DNA of 64,000 bases from assembly GCF_036226605.1 (NCBI RefSeq), contig NZ_CP109000.1:5514501-5578500 (forward strand), given 5' to 3'. This stretch comes from Streptomyces sp. NBC_00704 (lineage in GTDB: Bacteria; Actinomycetota; Actinomycetes; Streptomycetales; Streptomycetaceae). The notes beneath the pieces are model-generated. The model ran no database searches. It saw nothing but the letters and a program-made list of their open reading frames with translations, and had not been told where the DNA came from. Shown here in pieces: positions 40,725-49,320 of this stretch. The translations under genes and the position numbers were made by a program. Each line of letters begins with the position of its first letter. The first letter of the stretch is position 1.

Positions 40725-42515
40725 GTGGGTACACCCACGTCCGGGGGCGACCGCAAGCGTCACAGACGGCGGCTGCGCATCGGCCTGCCGATCGCCGCGG
40801 CCGCGGTGGCCGCCACCGTGGCCGGCGCGTTGCTGACCTCGTCGGCGCAGGCGGCCGAGACGCCGCCGAAGCCCAAGGTCACCGCGCCGTCGGCGCAGGA
40901 GCTGCAGAAGCGGCTCGAGATCGCCCTCGCGGGCGACGACGTCGCCGGGCAGACGTCCAAGAAGTCGCTCACCTCCGGCCGTCGCGCCACGGTCGACCCG
41001 AAGATCATCGGCGGTACGACCACCACGATCACCAAGGCGCCCTGGATGGCGCAGCTGTGGTACGGCGACGACCGGGGCACGACGAACACCAGCGACGACA
41101 TCGGCTTCTTCTGCGGCGGCACGGTCGTGTCCCCGACGAAGATCGTCACCGCGGCGCACTGCGTCAAGGGCTACGACTGGTTCAACCACGGCACCATCAT
41201 CACCGGCACCTCGCAGCTCGCGACGGACACCGACCTGCACGGCGGCACCAGGAGCAGCGTCCGGCGGCAGTGGAACCACTGGTCGTACAACGCGTCGACG
41301 ATCGACAACGACATCGCCGTGCTGACCCTGGACGAGCCGGTCTCCGCGAAGCCGCTCCCGATGATCCCGGCCGGCAACACCGGGTCGTACACGGCCGGCA
41401 CCGCCGCGACGGTCTTCGGCTGGGGGCGCACCACCTCCGCCAACGACGAGATCTCCGACGACCTGAAGACGGCCACGCTGCCGGTCCAGTCGGACGCCAC
41501 CTGCGCGGGCTACTACGGCGCCGACTTCGTCAAGAGCCACATGGTGTGCGCGGGCAACCCCGCCACCGGCAGCGACACCGGCACCACGTCCGCCTGCAAC
41601 GGCGACTCCGGCGGCCCGCTGGTCGTCGGCGGACGGCTCGTGGGCGTCGTCTCCTGGGGTGTGACCGACTGCGTCAAGAGCGGCGCGTACAGCGTCTTCA
41701 GCAAGGTCACGACGTACTTCGGCGCCGTCTACCCGCGGGTCGACGACACCAACCTCAGCCTGGACCACAACGCCGATCTCTTCGCGCGCAACTCCAGCAC
41801 CCAGACGGCCTACGAGTTCGATTCCAAGGGCACCTCGCTGGCCCCCCGGTCCTCCTGGGGCACCTGGAGCGGCTACAACCTCATCCTCCAGGCCGACCTG
41901 GACCGCGACGGCTTCCAGGACCTGATCCTGCGCCGCTCCTCCGACGGGGACGTGTTCTGGGAGCACTTCGTGCCCGCCTCCGGGACGTGGGCCACCCAGC
42001 TCATCGGCGACAACTGGAAGAGCCGCCTGTCGATCGTCGCCCCCGGCGACGTCACCGGCGACTTCCTGCCCGACCTCGTGTCCGTGGACTCCGCGGGCAA
42101 CCTGTGGATCAACCCGGGCAGGGGCAACGGCGGCATCGGCGCCTCGGTCAAGGCCGCCACGGGCTGGAACAACTACAACGTCGTGCGCGGTCACGGCGAC
42201 TTCAACGGCGACGGCCGGGCCGACCTGATCGCCCGCAACAAGACCAGCGGCGCCGTGTACCTGTTCCGCGGCCGCGGCGTGAGCGGGACGAGCGCCTTCG
42301 CGCCCGGACTCAAGGTCGCCACCTGGAGCAACACCACGTACAACGCGTTCGCCACCGTCGGCGACGTCAACGGCGACGGCAAGGCGGACCTGCTGGCCCG
42401 CACCCCCGCCGGCACGCTCTACCTGTACCGCGGCAACGGAAGCACGGGCAGTGTGATCTTTTCCGCAGGGATCTCGCTGGGCACGAGCTTCAAGCAGTAC
42501 GACCTCTTCGGCTGA
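40725..42515 (+). CDS. secreted trypsin-like serine protease with FG-GAP/VCBS repeats
   Basis: 596 residues, GTG with AGGGGGG upstream. Signal peptide: basic K-R-H-R-R-R then A-A-A-A-V-A-A-T-V-A-G-A-L-L, cleavage near S-A-Q-A. The propeptide ends at K-I-I-G-G, the trypsin activation site. Catalytic triad: His in V-T-A-A-H-C, Asp in D-N-D-I-A-V-L, Ser in C-N-G-D-S-G-G-P. From about residue 345 the protein consists of repeats with D-x-D-x-D-G-x-x-D-L (D-L-D-R-D-G-F-Q-D-L, D-F-N-G-D-G-R-A-D-L, D-V-N-G-D-G-K-A-D-L), a calcium-binding propeller. The repeats probably bind polymers. Monocistronic. Confidence 0.92.
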   Translation: MGTPTSGGDRKRHRRRLRIGLPIAAAAVAATVAGALLTSSAQAAETPPKPKVTAPSAQELQKRLEIALAGDDVAGQTSKKSLTSGRRATVDPKIIGGTTTTITKAPWMAQLWYGDDRGTTNTSDDIGFFCGGTVVSPTKIVTAAHCVKGYDWFNHGTIITGTSQLATDTDLHGGTRSSVRRQWNHWSYNASTIDNDIAVLTLDEPVSAKPLPMIPAGNTGSYTAGTAATVFGWGRTTSANDEISDDLKTATLPVQSDATCAGYYGADFVKSHMVCAGNPATGSDTGTTSACNGDSGGPLVVGGRLVGVVSWGVTDCVKSGAYSVFSKVTTYFGAVYPRVDDTNLSLDHNADLFARNSSTQTAYEFDSKGTSLAPRSSWGTWSGYNLILQADLDRDGFQDLILRRSSDGDVFWEHFVPASGTWATQLIGDNWKSRLSIVAPGDVTGDFLPDLVSVDSAGNLWINPGRGNGGIGASVKAATGWNNYNVVRGHGDFNGDGRADLIARNKTSGAVYLFRGRGVSGTSAFAPGLKVATWSNTTYNAFATVGDVNGDGKADLLARTPAGTLYLYRGNGSTGSVIFSAGISLGTSFKQYDLFG

Positions 42516-42552
42516 AACCGCAGGTGAGAGCGGCCTTCCGTCCTCACCGGCA

Positions 42553-42597
42553 GAACGCTCCGTGTCCGGTCGCTCACCGACCGGGCACGGAGCGTTC
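42553..42597. terminator. strong hairpin terminator between protease and LCP genes
   Basis: A 12-base stem GAACGCTCCGTG / CACGGAGCGTTC with an inner GGTCG/CGACC stem, 38 bases after the protease stop. Confidence 0.85.
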
Positions 42598-42674
42598 GTG
42601 CAACCCTGTCCCGAGTTTCCCCGTCTGTCCTGGCGGAGTGACGATGGTGAGGTCGCACGAGAACCGAGGAGCGC

Positions 42675-43814
42675 ATGTCCGCCGAGAGCACGCCGGAGCC
42701 CGGCATACCGGGTGAGGCCGGCACGACGAGCGGGGCCGACGGCAGCAAGGGCCCGCGCCACCGCAAGCAGCGGGGCAGGCGCAAGGCACTGCTGATCGGC
42801 GCCTGGACCGCCGCGGGCATCGTGGTGCTGGGCGGCACCGGACTGGGCTACCTCTACTTCAAGCTCAACGGCAACATCAAGAGCGTCGACATCGACCAGG
42901 CACTGGGCACCGACCGGCCCACCAAGGCCGACAACGGCTCCGAGAACATCCTCGTCCTCGGCTCGGACACCCGCTCCGGCGCCAACAAGAAGCTGGGCGG
43001 CGGCGCCGACGACGGCAGCGCCCGTTCCGACACGGCGATGATCATCCATGTGTACCAGGGGCACAAGAGGGCGAGTGTCGTCTCCGTTCCGCGCGACACC
43101 CTCATCGACCGCCCCGCCTGCACGGACGCCAAGGGCGTCGAGCACGATGCCGCGCACGGCGTGATGTTCAACTCGGCGTACTCCACGGGCGGCGCCGCCT
43201 GCGCCGTGAAGACGGTCGAGTCGATCAGCGGCGTCCGCATGGACCACTACCTCGAGGTCGACTTCTCCGGCTTCGAGAAGCTCATCGACGAGCTCGGCGG
43301 CGTCCCCGTCACCACCACCAAGCCCATCAAGGACCCCGACAGCCACCTGGACCTCAAGGCCGGCACGCACACCCTCGACGGCGAACAGGCCCTCGGCCTG
43401 GTCCGCACCCGGCACGGCGTCGGCGACGGCTCCGACCTCGGACGCATCCAGCTCCAGCAGGCGTTCATCAAGGCCCTGGTCGACCAGGTCGGGCACGTCG
43501 GCCTCTTCACCGGCGGCACGAAGCTGTACCACCTCGCCGACACCGCCACCAAGGCCGTCACGACCGACTCCCACCTCGGCTCGCTGAACTCCCTGATGTC
43601 CTTCACCAACGGCCTCAAGGGCATCAGCGCGAAGAACATGAACATGGTCACGATGCCGGTCCTGTACGACCCGTCCGACCCCAACCGGGTCGTCGTCTCG
43701 AAGGCGAAGGCCGAGCAGGTCTGGACGGCCCTGAAGAACGACCGGCCCATCCCGAAGTCGGCCGTCACCGGCAACGCCACGGGCGAGGCCGCCGGGGTCG
43801 TGTCCTCGTCGTGA
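42675..43814 (+). CDS. LytR-CpsA-Psr (LCP) family protein
   Basis: 379 residues, ATG with GAGGAG upstream. A disordered cytoplasmic head (about 35 residues) and one membrane helix (A-L-L-I-G-A-W-T-A-A-G-I-V-V) precede the extracellular LCP domain. In it are L-V-L-G-S-D-T-R-S-G, R-S-D-T-A-M-I-I-H-V, V-V-S-V-P-R-D-T and G-V-P-V-T-T-T-K-P-I-K-D, with L-V-R-T-R-H near the end. These carry the conserved Arg/Asp residues that bind polyprenyl phosphate. LCP enzymes attach wall glycopolymers to peptidoglycan. Confidence 0.93.
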   Translation: MSAESTPEPGIPGEAGTTSGADGSKGPRHRKQRGRRKALLIGAWTAAGIVVLGGTGLGYLYFKLNGNIKSVDIDQALGTDRPTKADNGSENILVLGSDTRSGANKKLGGGADDGSARSDTAMIIHVYQGHKRASVVSVPRDTLIDRPACTDAKGVEHDAAHGVMFNSAYSTGGAACAVKTVESISGVRMDHYLEVDFSGFEKLIDELGGVPVTTTKPIKDPDSHLDLKAGTHTLDGEQALGLVRTRHGVGDGSDLGRIQLQQAFIKALVDQVGHVGLFTGGTKLYHLADTATKAVTTDSHLGSLNSLMSFTNGLKGISAKNMNMVTMPVLYDPSDPNRVVVSKAKAEQVWTALKNDRPIPKSAVTGNATGEAAGVVSSS

Positions 43815-44005
43815 GGCCGCGCGCCCGGCCGGGGACCCCGGATCCGGCACGTCCGGCACGTCCGGCGGGCCGCCGGGAATAGATCGGCCCACCCCCCGGT
43901 TTTGGGGGATGCGGCCAGTCCTGGCAGACTGGTACGTCGGCCCCGGTTCACGCTCGTCGTATCCCGCGACAGCGACCCGGCGCCCTCCCGAAACTAGGAG
44001 ACACC

Positions 44006-44230
44006 TTGAAGCGCGACATTCACCCCGAGTACGTCGAGACGCAGGTCAGCTGCACCTGTGGCGCGTCGTTCACCACCCGCAGCACGATCGAGAGCGGCAA
44101 CATCCGCGCCGACGTCTGCTCCGAGTGCCACCCGTTCTACACGGGCAAGCAGAAGATCCTCGACACCGGTGGCCGTGTGGCCCGCTTCGAGGCCCGCTTC
44201 GGCAAGGCCGCCGCCGGCTCCACGAAGTAG
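44006..44230 (+). CDS. rpmE: 50S ribosomal protein L31 (zinc-binding form)
   Basis: 74 residues, TTG start with AGGAG upstream. Sequence M-K-R-D-I-H-P-E-Y then C-T-C-G-A-S-F and C-S-E-C-H-P-F-Y-T-G-K. The two Cys pairs mark the zinc-containing housekeeping form, which is swapped for a Cys-less paralogue in zinc shortage. The spacing to the next gene and the strong terminator make it an independent unit. Confidence 0.97.
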   Translation: MKRDIHPEYVETQVSCTCGASFTTRSTIESGNIRADVCSECHPFYTGKQKILDTGGRVARFEARFGKAAAGSTK

Positions 44231-44242
44231 CGAGCCCCTCTT

Positions 44243-44296
44243 CGCCGGTCCACGGCAGTGTCCCCCGCCAGGGGGCACGCCGGGACCGGCGTTTTT
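44243..44296 (+). terminator. intrinsic terminator after rpmE
   Basis: Outer stem CGCCGGTCC / GGACCGGCG and inner stem GTGTCCCCC / GGGGGCAC, followed by five T residues at 44292-44296: a textbook rho-independent terminator, unusual for having a true T run in this genome. Confidence 0.9.
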
Positions 44297-44339
44297 GGTC
44301 GCCCGCCCTTCCCCCACGTTCGTCATTCAGGAGCCCACC

Positions 44340-45416
44340 ATGTTCGAGGCCGTCGAGGAGTTGCTCGGAGAGCACGCCGACCTGGAGAAGAAGCTCGCCG
44401 ACCCGTCGGTCCACTCCGACCAGGCCAACGCGCGCAAGCTGAACAAGCGCTACGCCGAGCTCACCCCCATCGTCGGCACGTACCGCTCGTGGAAGCAGAC
44501 CGGCGAGGACGTCGAGACCGCGCGCGAACTCGGCGCCGACGACCCCGACTTCGCGGCCGAGGTCAAGGAGCTGGAGAAGCAGCGCGAGGAGCTGACCGAG
44601 AAGCTGCGCCTGCTGCTCGTGCCCCGGGACCCGTCCGACGACAAGGACGTCATCCTGGAGATCAAGGCCGGCGCGGGCGGCGACGAGTCGGCCCTGTTCG
44701 CCGGCGACCTGCTGCGCATGTACCTGCGCTACGCCGAGCGCGTCGGCTGGAAGACCGAGATCATCGACGCCACCGAGTCCGAGCTGGGCGGCTACAAGGA
44801 CGTCCAGGTCGCCGTGAAGACCAAGGGCGGCCAGGGCGCCACCGAGCCCGGCCAGGGCGTGTGGGCGCGCCTGAAGTACGAGGGCGGCGTGCACCGGGTG
44901 CAGCGCGTGCCCGCGACCGAGTCCCAGGGCCGGATCCACACCTCCGCCGCCGGCGTCCTCGTGACGCCCGAGGCCGAGGAGGTCGACGTCGAGATCAACG
45001 CGGGCGACCTGCGCATCGACGTCTACCGCTCCTCCGGCCCCGGCGGTCAGTCCGTCAACACCACCGACTCCGCCGTGCGCATCACGCACCTTCCCACCGG
45101 GGTCGTCGCCTCCTGCCAGAACGAGAAGAGCCAGCTGCAGAACAAGGAGCAGGCGATGCGTATCCTGCGCTCCAGGCTGCTCGCCGCGGCGCAGGAGGAA
45201 GCCGAGCGGGAGGCCGCCGACGCCCGCCGCAGCCAGGTCCGCACCGTCGACCGCTCCGAGAAGATCCGCACGTACAACTACCCGGAGAACCGCATCTCGG
45301 ACCACCGGGTCGGCTTCAAGTCGTACAACCTGGACCAGGTCCTGGACGGCGACCTCGACGCGGTCATCCAGGCGTGCGTCGACGCGGACTCGGCCGCCAA
45401 GCTCGCCGCCGCGTAG
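44340..45416 (+). CDS. prfA: peptide chain release factor 1
   Basis: 358 residues from ATG 44340, AGGAG about eight bases upstream. Codon recognition loop region and the catalytic G-G-Q in S-G-P-G-G-Q-S-V-N-T-T are present, with an N-terminal helical domain and a C-terminal R-T-Y-N-Y-P-E-N-R-I-S-D-H-R. Terminates translation at UAA/UAG. The downstream prmC methylates its Gln. Confidence 0.97.
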   Translation: MFEAVEELLGEHADLEKKLADPSVHSDQANARKLNKRYAELTPIVGTYRSWKQTGEDVETARELGADDPDFAAEVKELEKQREELTEKLRLLLVPRDPSDDKDVILEIKAGAGGDESALFAGDLLRMYLRYAERVGWKTEIIDATESELGGYKDVQVAVKTKGGQGATEPGQGVWARLKYEGGVHRVQRVPATESQGRIHTSAAGVLVTPEAEEVDVEINAGDLRIDVYRSSGPGGQSVNTTDSAVRITHLPTGVVASCQNEKSQLQNKEQAMRILRSRLLAAAQEEAEREAADARRSQVRTVDRSEKIRTYNYPENRISDHRVGFKSYNLDQVLDGDLDAVIQACVDADSAAKLAAA

Positions 45417-45459
45417 GCGATGCAGGACGTCACCACGACGAGTACGACACGGAGGACGC

Positions 45460-46341
45460 GTGCAGCAATCATTTGGGGGACGCCCCCCAAGCCCTCGCAG
45501 TCTGCTGCTCGCTGAGGTAGCTCAGGCCACCCAGCGGCTGGCCGACGCCGGCGTGCCCTCGCCGCGCAACGACGCGGAGGAGCTCGCCGCCTTCGTGCAC
45601 GGGGTGAAGCGCGGTCAGCTCCACTCCGTGCCCGACTCCGACTTCGACGCCCGCTACTGGGAGGTCATCGCCCGGCGCGAGCAGCGCGAGCCGCTCCAGC
45701 ACATCACCGGCCGGGCCTTCTTCCGGTACCTGGAGCTCCAGGTGGGCCCCGGGGTGTTCGTGCCGCGTCCCGAGACCGAGTCGGTCGTCGGCTGGGCCAT
45801 AGACGCCGTGCGCGCCATGGACGTCGTGGAGCCCCGCATCGTCGACCTGTGCACCGGCAGCGGCGCCATCGCGCTCGCCCTCGCCCAGGAGGTGCCGCGC
45901 TCGCGCGTGCACGCCGTGGAGCTGTCCGAGGACGCCCTGCGGTGGACGCGCAAGAACATGGAGGGGTCCAGGGTCGACCTGCGCCAGGGGGACGCCCTGG
46001 ACGCCTTCCGCGACCTCGACGGCCAGGTCGACCTGGTCGTCTCCAACCCGCCGTACATCCCGCTCACCGAGTGGGAGTACGTCGCCCCCGAGGCCCGCGA
46101 CTACGACCCCGAACTCGCCCTGTTCTCCGGCGAGGACGGCCTCGACCTGATCCGCGGCATCGAGCGCACCGCGCACCGGCTGCTGCGCCCCGGCGGCGTC
46201 GTCGTCATCGAGCACGCCGACACCCAGGGCGGCCAGGTGCCGTGGATCTTCACCGAGGAGCGGGGCTGGGCCGACGCCGCCGACCACCCCGACCTCAACA
46301 ACCGGCCGCGCTTCGCCACGGCCCGCAGGGCGACGCCGTGA
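45460..46341 (+). CDS. prmC: release-factor glutamine methyltransferase
   Basis: 293 residues, GTG with GGAGG five bases upstream. Residues 1-13 (M-Q-Q-S-F-G-G-R-P-P-S-P-R) are extra compared with the usual start near L-L-L-A-E-V-A-Q. They are encoded by a palindromic DNA insertion. Then come the N-terminal helical domain and the SAM-binding fold D-L-C-T-G-S-G-A-I-A, with catalytic V-S-N-P-P-Y-I-P (NPPY). Methylates the GGQ glutamine of RF1/RF2. Confidence 0.94.
   Translation: MQQSFGGRPPSPRSLLLAEVAQATQRLADAGVPSPRNDAEELAAFVHGVKRGQLHSVPDSDFDARYWEVIARREQREPLQHITGRAFFRYLELQVGPGVFVPRPETESVVGWAIDAVRAMDVVEPRIVDLCTGSGAIALALAQEVPRSRVHAVELSEDALRWTRKNMEGSRVDLRQGDALDAFRDLDGQVDLVVSNPPYIPLTEWEYVAPEARDYDPELALFSGEDGLDLIRGIERTAHRLLRPGGVVVIEHADTQGGQVPWIFTEERGWADAADHPDLNNRPRFATARRATP
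45471..45492. repeat. palindromic insertion in prmC start
   Basis: TTGGGGG ACG CCCCCCAA inside the first codons of prmC. It looks like a small mobile palindrome (REP-like) and adds about 12 codons without breaking the frame. Confidence 0.6.
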
Positions 46342-46424
46342 GCGTCGTCCCCGGTACTTTCGACCCGCAGCAGGACGCGCACCCATACGCGCAGAGGTAC
46401 TTCGTGTACGAGGAGGCCCGCTAG
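46338..46424 (+). CDS. possible 28-residue ORF between prmC and Sua5 genes
   Basis: GTG overlapping the prmC stop (GTGA) and ending one base before the ATG of the next gene. Translation M-S-V-V-P-G-T-F-D-P ... F-V-Y-E-E-A-R. Exact coupling on both sides suggests translation through the gap, perhaps only to keep ribosomes on the message. Confidence 0.3.
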   Translation: MSVVPGTFDPQQDAHPYAQRYFVYEEAR

Positions 46425-47072
46425 ATGGCACGGCGATACGACACCAACGACGCCACCGACCGTGTGACCGGTCTGCGCGAGGCCGCGTCCGCCGTCCGCC
46501 GTGGCGAACTCGTGGTCCTCCCGACGGACACGGTGTACGGCATCGGCGCCGACGCGTTCTCCTCGGAGGCCGTCACCGACCTGCTGACGGCCAAGGGCCG
46601 GGGCCGCGACATGCCCACCCCCGTCCTCATCGGCTCCCCGAACACGCTGCACGGCCTGGTCACCGACTTCTCCGAGCTGGCCTGGGAACTGGTCGACGCG
46701 TTCTGGCCGGGCGCGCTGACGCTCGTGGCCAGGCACCAGCCGTCCCTTCAGTGGGACCTGGGCGACACCCGCGGCACCGTCGCCGTCCGCATGCCGCTGC
46801 ACCCGGTCGCCATCGAGCTGCTCACCGAGGTCGGCCCGATGGCGGTCTCCTCGGCCAACCTGACGGGCCACCCGGCCCCGGAGAACTGCGACCACGCCCA
46901 GGACATGCTCGGCGACTCCGTCTCCGTCTACCTCGACGGCGGCCCGACCCCCGGCAACGTGCCCTCCTCGATCGTCGACGTCAGCCGGGAGGTGCCGCTG
47001 CTGCTGCGGGCGGGCGCGATCTCCGCGGACGAGCTGCGCAAGGTCGTACCCGACCTCGAGGTGGCGAATTGA
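46425..47072 (+). CDS. threonylcarbamoyl-AMP synthase (Sua5/YrdC/TsaC)
   Basis: 215 residues, ATG with GAGGAGG upstream. YrdC domain: L-P-T-D-T-V-Y-G-I-G-A-D, K-G-R-G-R-D-M-P and P-G-A-L-T-L-V, then S-S-A-N-L-T-G. It makes the activated carbamate for t6A in tRNAs reading ANN codons. It is coupled to the next gene by a TTGA overlap, in the translation-fidelity cluster. Confidence 0.93.
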   Translation: MARRYDTNDATDRVTGLREAASAVRRGELVVLPTDTVYGIGADAFSSEAVTDLLTAKGRGRDMPTPVLIGSPNTLHGLVTDFSELAWELVDAFWPGALTLVARHQPSLQWDLGDTRGTVAVRMPLHPVAIELLTEVGPMAVSSANLTGHPAPENCDHAQDMLGDSVSVYLDGGPTPGNVPSSIVDVSREVPLLLRAGAISADELRKVVPDLEVAN

Positions 47073-47746
47073 CAGCCCCTGACGCGGGGCGTGGCATAGG
47101 CATCGGGGAACGTGCCGCGGAACAGACGACGACGTTCGGGTTTCCGCGCGACACCTTCCGCATCCTCCACGTCAGCACCGGCAACGTCTGCCGCTCGCCC
47201 ATCACCGAGCGGCTGACCCGGCATTTCGTGTCGCAGCGGCTCGGGGTGCTGGGCGGCGGGCTGATCGTGGAGAGCGCGGGCACCTGGGGCCACGAGGGCG
47301 CGCCGATGGAGGCCAACGCGGAGACCGTGCTGGCCGACTTCGGCGCGGACGCCTCCGGCTTCACCGGGCGCGAGCTGCTCGACGAGCACGTCATCATGGC
47401 CGACCTGGTCCTGACGGCGACCCGTGACCACCGCGCCCAGGTCATCTCCATGGGGCACTCGGCGGGCCTGCGCACCTTCACGCTGAAGGAGTTCACCCGG
47501 CTGGTGAACGCGATCGACCCGGCCACCCTGCCGTCCCTGGACGAGGGCGTGGTGATGCGCGCACGGGCCCTGGTCCGCGCGGCGGCGGCTCTACGCGGGT
47601 GGCTCCTCGCCCCGACCCTGGAGGCCGACGAGGTCTACGACCCCTACGGGGCGCCCCTGCCGTTCTTCCGCTCGATCGGCGACGAGATACACCAGGCGCT
47701 GGACCCGGTCGTCACCGCTCTGACAGGCGTCCCCGCCCGCACCTGA
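47069..47746 (+). CDS. low-molecular-weight phosphotyrosine phosphatase-like protein, catalytic Cys replaced
   Basis: 225 residues from TTG 47069 overlapping the previous stop. The phosphate loop reads H-V-S-T-G-N-V-C-R-S-P, where the family has V-C-x-G-N-x-C-R-S. The nucleophilic first Cys is Ser here, while the second Cys and Arg are kept. The general acid region Y-D-P-Y-G is present. Without the Cys it should bind phosphotyrosine or phosphate but not hydrolyse it by the usual route. The N-terminal 25 residues are extra. Confidence 0.85.
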   Translation: MTAPDAGRGIGIGERAAEQTTTFGFPRDTFRILHVSTGNVCRSPITERLTRHFVSQRLGVLGGGLIVESAGTWGHEGAPMEANAETVLADFGADASGFTGRELLDEHVIMADLVLTATRDHRAQVISMGHSAGLRTFTLKEFTRLVNAIDPATLPSLDEGVVMRARALVRAAAALRGWLLAPTLEADEVYDPYGAPLPFFRSIGDEIHQALDPVVTALTGVPART

Positions 47747-47907
47747 CCCGACGGCGCCCGCCCCCGGCGACACCCGCGACGCGACCGTCCGCACGGGTCC
47801 GGCGGGCCGGCGAGCGGCCGGCGCCCGGGTGGCGGCGAAGAGCGCGCGCGGTCTCCGCGCCGGGCCTACATTGGACGTACGTCACCGTCGACGCCCCGGA
47901 GCGCACC

Positions 47908-49146
47908 ATGTCGGTCACCCATGTCCCCGAGGTCGACGTCGTACGCCGGCAGGACCCCGAGATGGCCGACGTCCTGCTCGGGGAGCGCGAGCGGCAGGCG
48001 TCGACGCTCCAGCTGGTCGCCGCCGAGAACTTCACCTCCCCCGCCGTGCTGGCCGCACTCGGCTCGCAGCTCGCCAACAAGTACGCGGAGGGCTATCCGG
48101 GCGCCCGTCACCACGGCGGCTGCGAGATCGTCGACGTCGCCGAACGCATCGCCGTCGACCGCGCCAAGGCCCTCTTCGGGGCCGAGCACGCCAACGTCCA
48201 GGCCCACTCCGGCTCCTCGGCCGTGCTGGCCGCCTACGCGGCGCTGCTGCGGCCCGGCGACACCGTCCTCGCGCTCGGGCTGCCCCACGGCGGACACCTC
48301 ACCCACGGCTCGCCCGTCAACTTCTCCGGCCGCTGGTTCGACTTCGTCCCCTACGGGGTGGACGCCGAGACCGGCCTCATCGACCACGAGCAGGTCCGGG
48401 CGCTGGCCCGGGGACACCGGCCCAAGGCGATCGTGTGCGGGTCCATCGCCTACCCCCGCCACATCGACTACGCCTTCTTCCGCGAGGTGGCCGACGAGGT
48501 CGGCGCCCACCTCATCGCCGACGCCGCGCACCCCATCGGCCTGGTCGCCGGGGGAGCGGCGCCCAGCCCGGTGCCGTACGCCGACGTCGTGTGCGCCACG
48601 ACGCACAAGGTGCTGCGCGGTCCCCGCGGCGGGATGATCCTGTGCGGCGGCGACCTGGCCGAGCGGGTCGACCGGGCGGTGTTCCCGTTCACGCAGGGCG
48701 GTGCGCAGATGCACACCGTCGCCGCGAAGGCGGTCGCGTTCGGCGAGGCGGCGACACCGGCGTTCGGCGTGTACGCCCATCAGGTGGTCGCCAACGCGCG
48801 GGTTCTCGCCGCCGCTCTGGAGAGTGAAGGGCTGGCCGTCACGACCGGCGGGACCGACACCCACCTCATCACCGCCGACCCGGCCCCCCTCGGCGTGGAC
48901 GGCCGCACGGCGCGCGGGCTGCTCGCCGCCGCCGGGATGGTCCTGGACTGCTGCGCCCTGCCGCACGCGCACGACCGCGGACTGCGCCTGGGCACCGCCG
49001 CGCTGACCACCCAGGGCATGGGGGAACGGGAGATGGCGGGGATCGGAGCGCTGCTGGGGGCGGTGCTGAGGAGGGAGACCGAGAGCAGGAAGGCCCGCGA
49101 GGAGGTGCGCGGGCTGGCCCTGGCGTTTCCGCCGTACCCGGGCTGA
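47908..49146 (+). CDS. glyA: serine hydroxymethyltransferase
   Basis: 412 residues from ATG 47908, GGAG upstream. Interconverts serine and glycine with tetrahydrofolate and PLP. Motifs: A-A-E-N-F-T-S, N-K-Y-A-E-G-Y-P-G, H-S-G-S-S-A, T-H-G-S-P-V-N-F-S-G, D-A-A-H-P-I-G-L and the PLP lysine in T-T-H-K-V-L-R-G-P-R-G-G. Some positions are less common (Y-P-G-A-R-H-H-G-G, T-D-T-H-L). It is a diverged SHMT copy; S. coelicolor also has two. Confidence 0.92.
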   Translation: MSVTHVPEVDVVRRQDPEMADVLLGERERQASTLQLVAAENFTSPAVLAALGSQLANKYAEGYPGARHHGGCEIVDVAERIAVDRAKALFGAEHANVQAHSGSSAVLAAYAALLRPGDTVLALGLPHGGHLTHGSPVNFSGRWFDFVPYGVDAETGLIDHEQVRALARGHRPKAIVCGSIAYPRHIDYAFFREVADEVGAHLIADAAHPIGLVAGGAAPSPVPYADVVCATTHKVLRGPRGGMILCGGDLAERVDRAVFPFTQGGAQMHTVAAKAVAFGEAATPAFGVYAHQVVANARVLAAALESEGLAVTTGGTDTHLITADPAPLGVDGRTARGLLAAAGMVLDCCALPHAHDRGLRLGTAALTTQGMGEREMAGIGALLGAVLRRETESRKAREEVRGLALAFPPYPG

Positions 49147-49320
49147 ACCGGAGTGGGCGTGGCGTGTGCGCGCCCTGTCGCGAACACCCCGTGCGCCCCC
49201 GTGCACAGCCTCACGTGAAACCATCGTCACTACCCGGCAGTCCTCACACATATGCGCCGTGCGGCGGACGATCGCTAGGGTGTGGGACTGAGATGGCCGG
49301 CGAGACCTGTGGGGAAGCCC

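Noticed and set aside
38154..43892. 1912-codon open frame antisense to rho, protease and LCP genes
   Set aside because: Spans several genes and their terminators on the opposite strand; no domains, typical third-position GC artefact.
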